This document shows positions 1 to 5,052 of a DNA stretch of 5,052 bases, piece by piece. Location: assembly GCA_045542315.1 (NCBI GenBank), contig JAZQKU010000082.1:1-5052 (forward strand), written 5' to 3'. A model generated the notes under the pieces. The model had not been told where the DNA came from. It did not search any database and saw only the letters and a program-made list of their open reading frames with translations. The DNA is from RGIG5299 sp045542315 (GTDB lineage Bacteria; Bacillota; Clostridia; Oscillospirales; RGIG5299). The translations under genes and the position numbers were made by a program. Position 1 is the first letter of the stretch. Each line of letters starts with the position of its first letter.

Positions 1-59
1 TACCGTGAAGCTTGCTTTGCTTTTTATAAGGAATTTGGATTTTATTGTATTTTCAAGGG

Positions 60-118
60 TTTTGAAGAAAAGCTCGACTACCTTACAATCGTAAGCCTAC
101 GCTCGCTTTTCTCCAAAA
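60..118. repeat. Long imperfect inverted repeat in the left intergenic region
   Basis: Arms at 60-73 and 105-118 match in 13 of 14 positions, and a second perfect 5-bp stem (82-86 with 91-95, loop AATC) sits at the same centre of symmetry. The single arm mismatch is A/C on the plus strand but a G-U wobble in a minus-strand RNA, so the fold is fully paired only if transcribed leftward. No U-tract follows on either side, so it is not a canonical terminator. It may be a dispersed palindromic repeat or a 3'-UTR structure of the leftward operon. The repeat nature is inferred; only this copy is visible. Confidence 0.5.
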
Positions 119-142
119 ATAACTTCGTTTTTCTTCCTCTGT

Positions 143-173
143 TTCAGTCTGCAGACTTTGTCTACAGACTGAA
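143..173. repeat. Hairpin directly preceding the left terminator
   Basis: The stem pairs 143-155 with 161-173 around the loop CTTTG, with a single C/A mismatch in 13 positions. Its right foot shares bases 172-173 with the next hairpin, so the two stem-loops abut. Neither side carries a U-tract of its own. It may be part of a tandem 3'-end structure for a rightward transcript or part of a palindromic repeat unit. Confidence 0.5.
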
Positions 174-200
174 CAGCTCGCATCAAGCGAGCTGTTTTTT
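172..200 (+). terminator. Strong intrinsic terminator, plus strand
   Basis: A perfect 10-bp stem (172-181 with 187-196, core CAGCTCGC/GCGAGCTG, loop ATCAA) is followed by a T-run to 200. It terminates rightward transcription, so it probably belongs to a plus-strand gene ending left of the window and converging on the leftward operon. Read on the minus strand the hairpin is preceded by A's and followed by TCAGTC, so it is a poor terminator for the DUF2284-like gene, whose stop codon lies 18 nt away. Confidence 0.8.
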
Positions 201-218
201 GTTAAATTATACTTTTGT

Positions 219-758
219 TCAATCAAAAACGATCATACCGAAAAATGGTAAAATACCGTCCTTGTAGTCATATTCCATACCGCAATCCTCGGCAAGCTTT
301 TTGACGTAAATACAGTATGCCGACATACACGAAAAACGGTAATCGGGATATGCGCACGGCTCAGATGATTGAAGCTTGCAGGGATTGCAAAGATTACATC
401 CGCTTGAGCCGACCATAAAGCAATCGTGGCCGTTTTCCCGTATAAGCTTTAACAATCTCATCGCCGAAGCATTGTGTACACGCTTGGATTCTTTAAATGC
501 GCCCGTGTCGTTGAAATCGCTTATTTCCCACTTTTTTTGCAAAACCAACGCTTTGCTGTGCTGCAGAACACGCGCCTTCATTTCATCGGGCGTGCCGCAA
601 TCGGGAGGGCAGGAATAGTTGGCTCCGTACTGACCGCATAGATTCTCCTCGCAGTAGGGACGGAATGAGGCATCGAACACTATTTTTGCCGTGTCAATAA
701 CCTCGGCGCTGTCAAACCCTTCCTCAAGAGCCGCTTTTATCAATTCGTTTTTAGTCAT
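219..758 (-). CDS. DUF2284-like cysteine-rich predicted metal-binding protein (179 aa)
   Basis: The protein is small, cytosolic and cysteine-rich, with 12 Cys in 179 residues and no signal peptide or membrane segment. Two clusters stand out: C36/C41/C50/C54 in a CGQYG...SCPPDC context, and C121-x2-C124-x2-C127 followed by C135 and C144. The Cys-x3-Gly...CPP pattern with a later CxxCxxC cluster is typical of the DUF2284 family, annotated as predicted metal-binding. An Fe-S cluster is the likely ligand, but this is inferred and no enzymatic reaction is known to me. I chose the ATG at 756-758 (MTKNEL) because it lies 13 nt after the ACT gene stop; the frame stays open to an upstream ATG at 854, but that would overlap the ACT gene and add a low-complexity basic leader. 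No clear Shine-Dalgarno precedes 758, so translation may be coupled to the ACT gene. It is the last gene of the T-box operon visible here. Confidence 0.8.
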   Translation of the reverse strand: MTKNELIKAALEEGFDSAEVIDTAKIVFDASFRPYCEENLCGQYGANYSCPPDCGTPDEMKARVLQHSKALVLQKKWEISDFNDTGAFKESKRVHNASAMRLLKLIRENGHDCFMVGSSGCNLCNPCKLQSSEPCAYPDYRFSCMSAYCIYVKKLAEDCGMEYDYKDGILPFFGMIVFD

Positions 759-771
759 AATACTAACAGAA

Positions 772-1203
772 TTAAAGCTTGTTGATGTCCGCGTCCGTGA
801 TAAGCTTAAAGCCTGCGTTGGAAAGAACGCTTTCCGCTTCTTCATTCTCTTCAACTCTCAAAACAACGTATGCGTGTTTTTCGGTACGTGTCATAAATGC
901 ATAGAGATATTCCACGTTGATACCTGCGTGATCAAGAACGTTAAGAGCAGAGGTGAGCTGACCGGGCTCGTCGCCTATCTTTACACCCACTACGTCGATA
1001 TTCTTGATAAGATAACCGTTTTCGGTCAATACCTTTTCTGCGGTTTTATTATCGTTAACTACTATACGCAAAATTCCGAAATCCTGCGTTTCGGCAATAG
1101 AAAGCGCTCTTAAATTGATATTGTTCTTCGAAAGTGTTTCCGTAACACACGCTACAGTTCCTTTTTTGTTCTGGATGAATACAGTTAATTGCTTAATAGC
1201 CAT
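772..1203 (-). CDS. Tandem ACT-domain protein, probable amino-acid-binding regulator (143 aa)
   Basis: The protein consists almost only of two ACT domains, at about residues 4-66 and 70-135, with no catalytic domain. Each shows the ligand-loop region of the fold: NKKGTVACV (12-20) in the first and GDEPGQLTSAL (77-87) in the second, each followed by an alpha helix and an aliphatic beta strand. Stand-alone ACT pairs bind amino acids at domain or dimer interfaces, and genes of this type often sit beside paaK and indolepyruvate:ferredoxin oxidoreductase genes in anaerobes (family knowledge). Binding of phenylalanine or another aromatic amino acid is therefore a reasonable inference, but the ligand is not visible in the sequence. 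The ATG at 1201-1203 is preceded by the ribosome binding site AAAGGGG. The gene lies 30 nt after paaK and 13 nt before the DUF2284-like gene, so all three are probably co-transcribed. Confidence 0.88.
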   Translation of the reverse strand: MAIKQLTVFIQNKKGTVACVTETLSKNNINLRALSIAETQDFGILRIVVNDNKTAEKVLTENGYLIKNIDVVGVKIGDEPGQLTSALNVLDHAGINVEYLYAFMTRTEKHAYVVLRVEENEEAESVLSNAGFKLITDADINKL

Positions 1204-1233
1204 ATTTAATGCCCCTTTCTATATTATGCAAGC

Positions 1234-2541
1234 TTATACAAGCTTTCTCTTGTCGATAACACGAACCGCTTTGCCTTCGCTTCTTGCAATGGTCTTAGGC
1301 GGAACAAGATGAACCTTGGGATTAATACCCAGCATTGTTTTCATCGCATTCGCCAGAGTTTTTTCCATAGCAAGCACTTCGCTTACCTTATCGGTGAACA
1401 TTTCGGATGTCATTTCAACGTTTACGTCGAAGGTGTCGGTGTTCTTGACACGGTCAACAACTATCTGATAGTTAGGCTGATAGCCTTCGTTGAGAAGCAC
1501 GGTTTCGATCTGGCTGGGGAACACGTTTACACCGCGGATGATAAGCATATCGTCGGTTCTGCCCATAGGCATAGCCATTTTAACGAGCGTTCTGCCGCAA
1601 GAGCATTGTTTGCGGGTAAGAACACAAATATCACGGGTGCGGTAACGGAGAAGAGGGAAAGCCTCTTTGTCGAGCGAGGTGAAAACAAGCTCGCCCTTAG
1701 AACCTTCGGGAAGTACTTCGCCGGTATCGGGATCGATTATTTCTGCATAGAAATGGTCCTCGTTGATGTGCATACCCGTCTGTTCGCTGCATTCGAAAGC
1801 AACGCCGGGACCTGTTGTTTCGGTAAGACCGTAAATATCGTACGCCTTAATGCCGAGAGTTTCTTCGATGCCCTTTCGCATCTCTTCTGTCCAAGGCTCT
1901 GCGCCGAAAATACCTGCTTTCAAGGGAATGTCTTCGGGTTTGTAGCCCTGCTCCTTCAATGTTTCGCCGATATATGCGGCATAGGAAGGAGTACAGCAGA
2001 GAATGGTCGCATTAAGGTCCATCATAAACTGTATCTGTCTTTCGGTGTTACCCGAGGACATAGGCAAGGTCAAGCAACCTACCTTGTGAGAACCGCCGTT
2101 AAGACCGGGACCTCCCGTGAAAAGTCCGTAGCCGTATGCAACCTGGCAAACGTCCTTTTTGCTGCCGCCTGCCGCATATATTGCACGTGCACAGCAATCC
2201 TCCCACAAATCAACGTCGTTTTGAGTGTAAAAAGCAACTACACGGCGTCCGGTTGTGCCCGAGGTAGACTGGATGCGTACACAGTCTTCGAGAGGCTTCG
2301 CCAAAAGACCGTAGGGATATGCATCGCGCAAGTCGGCTTTTGTAAGGAAGGGAAGCTTGTGAAGATCCTCAATACCCTTGATATCTTCGGGTTTAACACC
2401 CTTTTCGTCCATAAGGTTGCGGTAATAAGCTACGTTGTCGTAAACGTGTTTTACCTGCTTAACAAGCTTTTCTGACTGAAGCTTTTTCATTTCTTCAGCA
2501 GACATAGTTTCAATTTCTTTTTGGAAGTAGTTCTGTGCCAT
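1234..2541 (-). CDS. paaK: Phenylacetate-CoA ligase (PaaK-type, adenylate-forming)
   Basis: This full-length cytosolic enzyme of 435 aa matches the usual PaaK length of about 430-440. It belongs to the ANL adenylate-forming superfamily: an aryl acid such as phenylacetate plus ATP gives an acyl-AMP, then the CoA thioester. Visible motifs are the P-loop TSGTTGRR (93-100), the YGLTE motif (237-241), YRTRD (300-304) with the conserved Asp, GRTDDMLIIRG (327-337) at the hinge, and a C-terminal SEGKAVRV (421-428) whose K424 fits the catalytic lysine. C251, H258, C313 and C315 could form a metal site, as a CxCGR segment is common in this family; this is inference. The start has the ribosome binding site AAAGGA (2550-2555), 8 nt upstream. 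It is the first gene after the T-box leader. The exact substrate could also be indoleacetate, 4-hydroxyphenylacetate or another aryl acid. Confidence 0.93.
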   Translation of the reverse strand: MAQNYFQKEIETMSAEEMKKLQSEKLVKQVKHVYDNVAYYRNLMDEKGVKPEDIKGIEDLHKLPFLTKADLRDAYPYGLLAKPLEDCVRIQSTSGTTGRRVVAFYTQNDVDLWEDCCARAIYAAGGSKKDVCQVAYGYGLFTGGPGLNGGSHKVGCLTLPMSSGNTERQIQFMMDLNATILCCTPSYAAYIGETLKEQGYKPEDIPLKAGIFGAEPWTEEMRKGIEETLGIKAYDIYGLTETTGPGVAFECSEQTGMHINEDHFYAEIIDPDTGEVLPEGSKGELVFTSLDKEAFPLLRYRTRDICVLTRKQCSCGRTLVKMAMPMGRTDDMLIIRGVNVFPSQIETVLLNEGYQPNYQIVVDRVKNTDTFDVNVEMTSEMFTDKVSEVLAMEKTLANAMKTMLGINPKVHLVPPKTIARSEGKAVRVIDKRKLV

Positions 2542-2581
2542 TTGAAATGTCCTTTCGAATTTGATGGAATTTGTTTTACAG

Positions 2582-2603
2582 CTTCGATTAAACTAATCGG
2601 AAG
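2582..2603 (-). repeat. Small hairpin between the T-box terminator and paaK
   Basis: On the minus strand 2603-2594 pairs with 2590-2582 around the loop GTT, with nine base pairs and one bulged C. The TTAATCG in its 3' arm is identical to the loop of the upstream T-box terminator (2634-2640), and CGATTA in its 5' arm is complementary to that loop. It lies 40 nt upstream of the paaK start, so it leaves the ribosome binding site free. Its role is unknown. Confidence 0.4.
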
Positions 2604-2610
2604 GTAAAGA

Positions 2611-2653
2611 AAACAAAAACGTCCTCTGCATTCCGATTAAGAATACAGAGGAC
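2611..2653 (-). terminator. T-box regulatory (attenuator) terminator
   Basis: In minus-strand RNA the arm 2653-2641 (GUCCUCUGUAUUC) pairs over 13 positions with 2633-2621, with one U-G wobble and the loop UUAAUCG; UUUUUGUUUU follows. The first six bases of the 5' arm, GUCCUC, are also needed to pair with GAGG of the T-box sequence in the antiterminator, so the two folds exclude each other. This is the off-state structure of the leader and ends transcription before paaK when the tRNA is charged. Confidence 0.93.
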
Positions 2654-2896
2654 GAGAAAATCGAATCTCGCGGTACCACCTCAGTTTGCTGTCATCTCGC
2701 GGTGACAGCCTCGACAGGTACTTGCATACCCTTGTTCTGTGACGGGAACACCCGTTGCATCCTACTAAAGATCACTCTCATTCAGCGCACTGCTAACAGA
2801 AGGAATTCGAGAAGGACGCCCCCTTTGCCTCGCACCGACCGGCAACTCTCTCCAGGTTCTTTCCGACCTACTGGTTTCTGCTGAAACGCATTTTAC
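2611..2896 (-). promoter_or_regulatory. T-box riboswitch leader, probable tRNA-Phe specificity
   Basis: The minus-strand leader carries the T-box consensus AGGTGGTACCGCG at 2681-2669. Directly before it is Stem III, a perfect 7-bp stem (2709-2703 with 2694-2688). The antiterminator pairs GAGG and CGAGA of the T-box side with UCUCG and CCUC at 2657-2648, leaving the UGGU bulge to bind the tRNA ACCA end. Stem I is recognisable: a lower helix 2882-2876 with 2801-2795, an AGTA motif on the 5' side of the specifier loop, a distal stem TTGCC/GGCAA (2845-2841 with 2829-2825), and GAATTCC on the 3' side. Reading this as GAA-UUC-C gives specifier UUC at 2805-2803, for Phe. Bulge UGGU implies discriminator A73, which fits tRNA-Phe and argues against Ser, Asn or Glu readings of neighbouring frames; AUU (Ile) is the remaining alternative. 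Uncharged tRNA would stabilise the antiterminator and switch on paaK, the ACT gene and the DUF2284-like gene. Confidence 0.95.
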
Positions 2897-2902
2897 TTTG
2901 GT

Positions 2903-2931
2903 ATTGTATCACTTTATTTTTTGGTTGTCAA
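2903..2931 (-). promoter_or_regulatory. Sigma-A promoter of the T-box/paaK operon
   Basis: The minus strand has a perfect -35 TTGACA (2931-2926), a 17-bp spacer and a -10 TACAAT (2908-2903). Transcription should begin near 2896-2897, just upstream of the T-box Stem I, giving a leader of about 355 nt. Position, spacing and the following riboswitch all agree. Confidence 0.9.
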
Positions 2932-3020
2932 TAATTAATTTGATTTTTTGCGGAAATTTTAACGATAGCCTCGGTAACGTTTCAGAATAAGCTTTACGCT
3001 TTGATTATATGAAACAGGAG

Positions 3021-3061
3021 AGGAAGGGGAAAACGTTTGTTTTCACTCTTGGCTCCTTCCT
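3021..3061 (-). other. Stem-loop downstream of the membrane-protein gene
   Basis: Fifteen nucleotides after the stop codon, minus-strand RNA can pair AGGAAGG (3061-3055) with CCUUCCU (3027-3021), enclosing an inner 6-bp stem GAAAAC/GUUUUC (3044-3039 with 3034-3029). A pyrimidine-rich CTCTCCTGTTTC follows rather than a run of T's, so this is at best a non-canonical terminator or a 3'-end stabilising structure. No other terminator is visible between this gene and the paaK promoter; the rest of 2932-3020 shows only weak symmetry. Confidence 0.35.
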
Positions 3062-3076
3062 ATCAGCGGGGGTTAT

Positions 3077-4780
3077 TTATTCGGGAATCTTACAATACGT
3101 AATAATATTGCCGTTAACCGTTATCGTAACTTTATCACCGATTTTTAAAAGAAGCATTTTTTCAAAATCCGCCGCCTTGGCTTTGTAGATGTTATTGTCG
3201 GTGTCGATAAGATAAATATATGTATTTCCGTCTATGTCGATATATTTGATATCGGATACGGTAACGCTTTTTTCTTCGGTATTATCAGGTAGATCTGCTG
3301 TATCAATGCCTAAAAGTTTTTTGTACTTTTCTATACATTCAGTCTGTGTAGCCGCTGTGGTAACAATATTATACTGTTCTACGTTAACCGCCGCATAAAG
3401 CTTAACAAGTCCGCCGGAATCCTTCAAAACCATTATGTATGTCGGATTACCGTTGACATTTATAAGCGAGGGGAAGGATGCTTGGTAATTCTTTTCTTGA
3501 ACCTCGCCCTCGGCTGAAGACATAGCGGATTTTTCGTCGGCGCCTGCAATTGAGTAATATCTGCTTTCGCCCGTGCGTTCATTGGCAAGAAGAAAACCGA
3601 TGTTGGAGCTGTCGCCGTTTAAAGAAGTAATTCCGGTATAAATCCAAATATCGCCGTCCTTGGCAACATATCCGTAATCGGCTGCAGGGGTAGAATCCTC
3701 GGATTCGTCGGCGATATAGGTTGTTACCTGCTTGCAGCCTTTTTTTGCGAAAAGACTGTTTGCAAATCCGTTTTGATACATTCCGTACCAGTTGTATTGG
3801 TCACACAAAAGGTTGCCGTCAAAAACAACGTCTATCCAGTTTGGGGTGCTTTCGATATCGTATTTAACGGTTTCGCCGGTAACGGGATCTAATACAACAC
3901 ATCCCGTAACGGTTTGCCCCCCGAAAAGACCTATAGGATGGTCTAAAATCGACGCAATATAATAAGGATTGCCCTGCTCATCTATCTCGAAATGAAGATT
4001 GCTGAGCATTAATGTGGGATATTTGAACCATAAGTATCGGTGAGCATTCTCTAAAAAATACGCCGAAGGGGTTATTTTCATTCCGTCACATTCGTTGAAG
4101 GAAGCCGACATGGAAACGGGATCGACTGTAACATAACCCTTTATACCGTTGCCTTTGTTGTTTACCCATTTAAAGAAATCCGCATAATCAAGCGCCGACA
4201 CTTTAATCGGCTTACCTTTATAATCAATTTGCGTATAGCTTTCGGAAACATTAAACTGGCTTACTACATCAGAAAGCGAGCCGATCTCTCTGTCGCCGAG
4301 CATTTGCGCCGATGCGGTGTCCATTAAAGCTATCGAATCGGTGCCCAAAGATTCGGCTATGTCGGTCGTAAAATTCGAATCGGTAACGGTTAGAATTTCG
4401 GAGTAAGCCTTCGCGTTAAAGAAGGGTGTGCTGAAAAGCATAAGCAAAAGGAAAACCAAAATCAGAATCATAGGGAAAAGATAATGGTTGGAGAAAAAAC
4501 TCTTTTTATTCGTGTTATTTGCTTTTTTCAAGTTGGGGAATACAGATTCAAAAGTGTCTTTCTTTTGGTTTATGTCTTTGAACGAAGTCCAAAAGGGATT
4601 TTTTGCGCCAATCATGGTTCTTTCTATAAAAACAAAAAGAATTGCTGTTAAAATGAGTAAAACCCATAATCCGACGTTTTTAATGTTAATGGCAGGGCAA
4701 AAGAAGAAAAAGCTTATAAGCAAAAATAAAAGCGAGGCAACTGTTGCCGTAATATAAGCCGTGATTTTATCTTTTTTCAT
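3077..4780 (-). CDS. Membrane-anchored protein of unknown function (567 aa)
   Basis: I do not recognise a characterised family. The N-terminus holds three predicted membrane segments: residues about 7-29, 37-53 and 101-121, separated by a basic cytosolic stretch (about 54-98, Lys/Asn-rich). Residues about 122-567 form a large soluble domain, probably extracytoplasmic by the positive-inside rule. It is rich in aromatic residues, Gly, Asp and Asn, with short beta-strand-like segments such as YVTVDPVSMSASF (216-228) and IDEQGNPYYIASI (266-278). It also has GLFGGQTVTG (284-293), DPVTGETVKYD (298-308) and YTGITSLNGDSSNIGF (381-396). The pattern of short strands with NG/DG/GN turns suggests repeated beta meanders, and the C-terminus (about 507-567) looks like a small OB-like or SH3-like unit. 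The start has a strong AAAGGAG site (4787-4793), 6 nt upstream, and its own promoter. The gene appears monocistronic. A cell-envelope role is inferred only from topology. Confidence 0.85.
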   Translation of the reverse strand: MKKDKITAYITATVASLLFLLISFFFFCPAINIKNVGLWVLLILTAILFVFIERTMIGAKNPFWTSFKDINQKKDTFESVFPNLKKANNTNKKSFFSNHYLFPMILILVFLLLMLFSTPFFNAKAYSEILTVTDSNFTTDIAESLGTDSIALMDTASAQMLGDREIGSLSDVVSQFNVSESYTQIDYKGKPIKVSALDYADFFKWVNNKGNGIKGYVTVDPVSMSASFNECDGMKITPSAYFLENAHRYLWFKYPTLMLSNLHFEIDEQGNPYYIASILDHPIGLFGGQTVTGCVVLDPVTGETVKYDIESTPNWIDVVFDGNLLCDQYNWYGMYQNGFANSLFAKKGCKQVTTYIADESEDSTPAADYGYVAKDGDIWIYTGITSLNGDSSNIGFLLANERTGESRYYSIAGADEKSAMSSAEGEVQEKNYQASFPSLINVNGNPTYIMVLKDSGGLVKLYAAVNVEQYNIVTTAATQTECIEKYKKLLGIDTADLPDNTEEKSVTVSDIKYIDIDGNTYIYLIDTDNNIYKAKAADFEKMLLLKIGDKVTITVNGNIITYCKIPE

Positions 4781-4815
4781 AATAATCTCCTTTGTTTTTC
4801 TTAATTACAGTGCCA

Positions 4816-4844
4816 ATTATAGCACCGTTGTTTCTTAAAATCAA
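4816..4844 (-). promoter_or_regulatory. Sigma-A promoter of the membrane-protein gene
   Basis: The minus strand has TTGATT (4844-4839), a 17-bp spacer and a perfect TATAAT (4821-4816). Transcription should begin near 4809, leaving a 5' leader of about 28 nt with the AAAGGAG ribosome binding site. No operator-like repeat overlaps it. Confidence 0.85.
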
Positions 4845-4916
4845 TACGAACTTCCGACAGCTATGCGAAAGAACTGATATGCCAAAATCAACGCTAACAA
4901 AAAATATGAAGAATCA

Positions 4917-5051
4917 AAACCACCAGTTGAACTGGTGGTTTGCACAGCCCCTATAAGGGGCTAATACAGGCTTCATCCCTAAAAGGGACCACTGAAGTTT
5001 GACACCGCATTACACTCACAGGCAGCCGCTCACGTGCGGCTGTCTTTTTTT
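4917..5051 (+). repeat. Array of four hairpins, candidate end or leader of an IS200/IS605-type element or structured RNA
   Basis: Four stem-loops follow each other closely. The first is a 12-bp inverted repeat with one central base (4917-4928 with 4930-4941). The second is AGCCCCT/AGGGGCT with loop ATA (4946-4962). The third is a bulged stem, CTTCA/TGAAG outside and TCCCT/AGGGA inside (4971-4997). The fourth is a GC-rich terminator hairpin (5021-5044). No ORF crosses them. Subterminal palindromes without inverted terminal repeats, and a protective terminator ahead of the transposase gene, are features of IS200/IS605 elements. That identity is inferred, since any tnpA or tnpB would lie beyond 5052. 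A small stand-alone RNA is the alternative. Confidence 0.45.
5021..5051 (+). terminator. Intrinsic terminator, plus strand, at the right edge
   Basis: A 9-bp stem (5021-5029 with 5036-5044, one G-U pair, core CAGCCGC/GCGGCTG, loop TCACGT) is followed by seven T's. It would end a short rightward RNA covering the hairpins at 4917-4997, or shield a gene further right from read-through. I see no convincing plus-strand promoter close upstream. Confidence 0.75.
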
Positions 5052-5052
5052 A

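Noticed and set aside
1..267. Plus-strand frame 1 is open from the window edge to a TAG at 265-267, a possible C-terminal gene fragment
   Set aside because: It runs through the inverted repeats and the strong terminator and overlaps the antisense end of the DUF2284-like gene. The translation is rich in Phe, Ser and Leu with no recognisable domain. Chance openness is more likely.
759..854. Upstream ATG at 854 as start of the DUF2284-like protein
   Set aside because: It would overlap the ACT gene by 83 nt and add a basic, low-complexity leader unlike the family; the ATG at 758 sits right after the ACT stop codon.
1309..2475. Long plus-strand ORF antisense to paaK
   Set aside because: It is a frame shadow of a clearly coding minus-strand gene with all PaaK motifs; the antisense product has no recognisable features.
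2702..2884. Small plus-strand ORF (60 aa)
   Set aside because: It lies wholly inside the T-box leader, whose conserved RNA structure explains the sequence.
3021..3061. Intrinsic terminator of the membrane-protein gene
   Set aside because: The stem is interrupted and no run of T's follows on the minus strand; kept only as a low-confidence structure.
4917..4997. CRISPR array
   Set aside because: The units are different hairpins of different sequence, with no direct repeats or regular spacers.
4999..5004. TTGACA on the plus strand as a -35 box
   Set aside because: No -10-like hexamer occurs at 16-18 bp; that position is the GC-rich terminator stem.

Overview
The window looks like a chromosomal piece of a low-to-moderate GC, anaerobic Clostridia-type Firmicute (Oscillospiraceae or Lachnospiraceae-like). 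The reasons are strong AAAGGAG-type ribosome binding sites, consensus sigma-A promoters, a T-box leader, U-tract terminators and a clostridial-type phenylacetate-CoA ligase. All four genes I accept lie on the minus strand; I found no credible plus-strand gene. The taxonomic placement is inference from these traits.

Region 2931 down to 219 is one regulated transcription unit read leftward. A near-perfect promoter (TTGACA, 17-bp spacer, TACAAT) drives a leader of about 355 nt. This leader holds a complete T-box: Stem I with a specifier loop, Stem III, the T-box antiterminator sequence and a competing intrinsic terminator. The best reading of the specifier is UUC (Phe), and the UGGU bulge fits a tRNA with discriminator A, as tRNA-Phe has. 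Downstream follow a phenylacetate-CoA ligase (PaaK type), a double-ACT-domain protein and a small cysteine-rich DUF2284-like protein, with gaps of 30 and 13 nt. Opening this operon when charged tRNA-Phe is scarce suggests an anabolic or salvage role, for example activating scavenged phenylacetate for reductive carboxylation to phenylpyruvate and phenylalanine. The ACT protein would be a possible amino-acid sensor. That role is inference; no 2-oxoacid:ferredoxin oxidoreductase genes are present here.

Region 4844 down to 3077 is a separate unit: a consensus promoter (TTGATT, 17 bp, TATAAT) and one gene for a 567-aa protein with three N-terminal membrane segments and a large extracytoplasmic domain. 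I cannot assign it a function.

The two ends of the window are structured non-coding DNA. On the left (60-200) are a long imperfect inverted repeat, a second hairpin and a strong plus-strand terminator, probably serving a gene outside the window. On the right (4917-5051) are three compact hairpins followed by a GC-rich hairpin with a U-tract. These resemble the end or leader of an IS200/IS605-type element or a small structured RNA, and the rest lies beyond the window.
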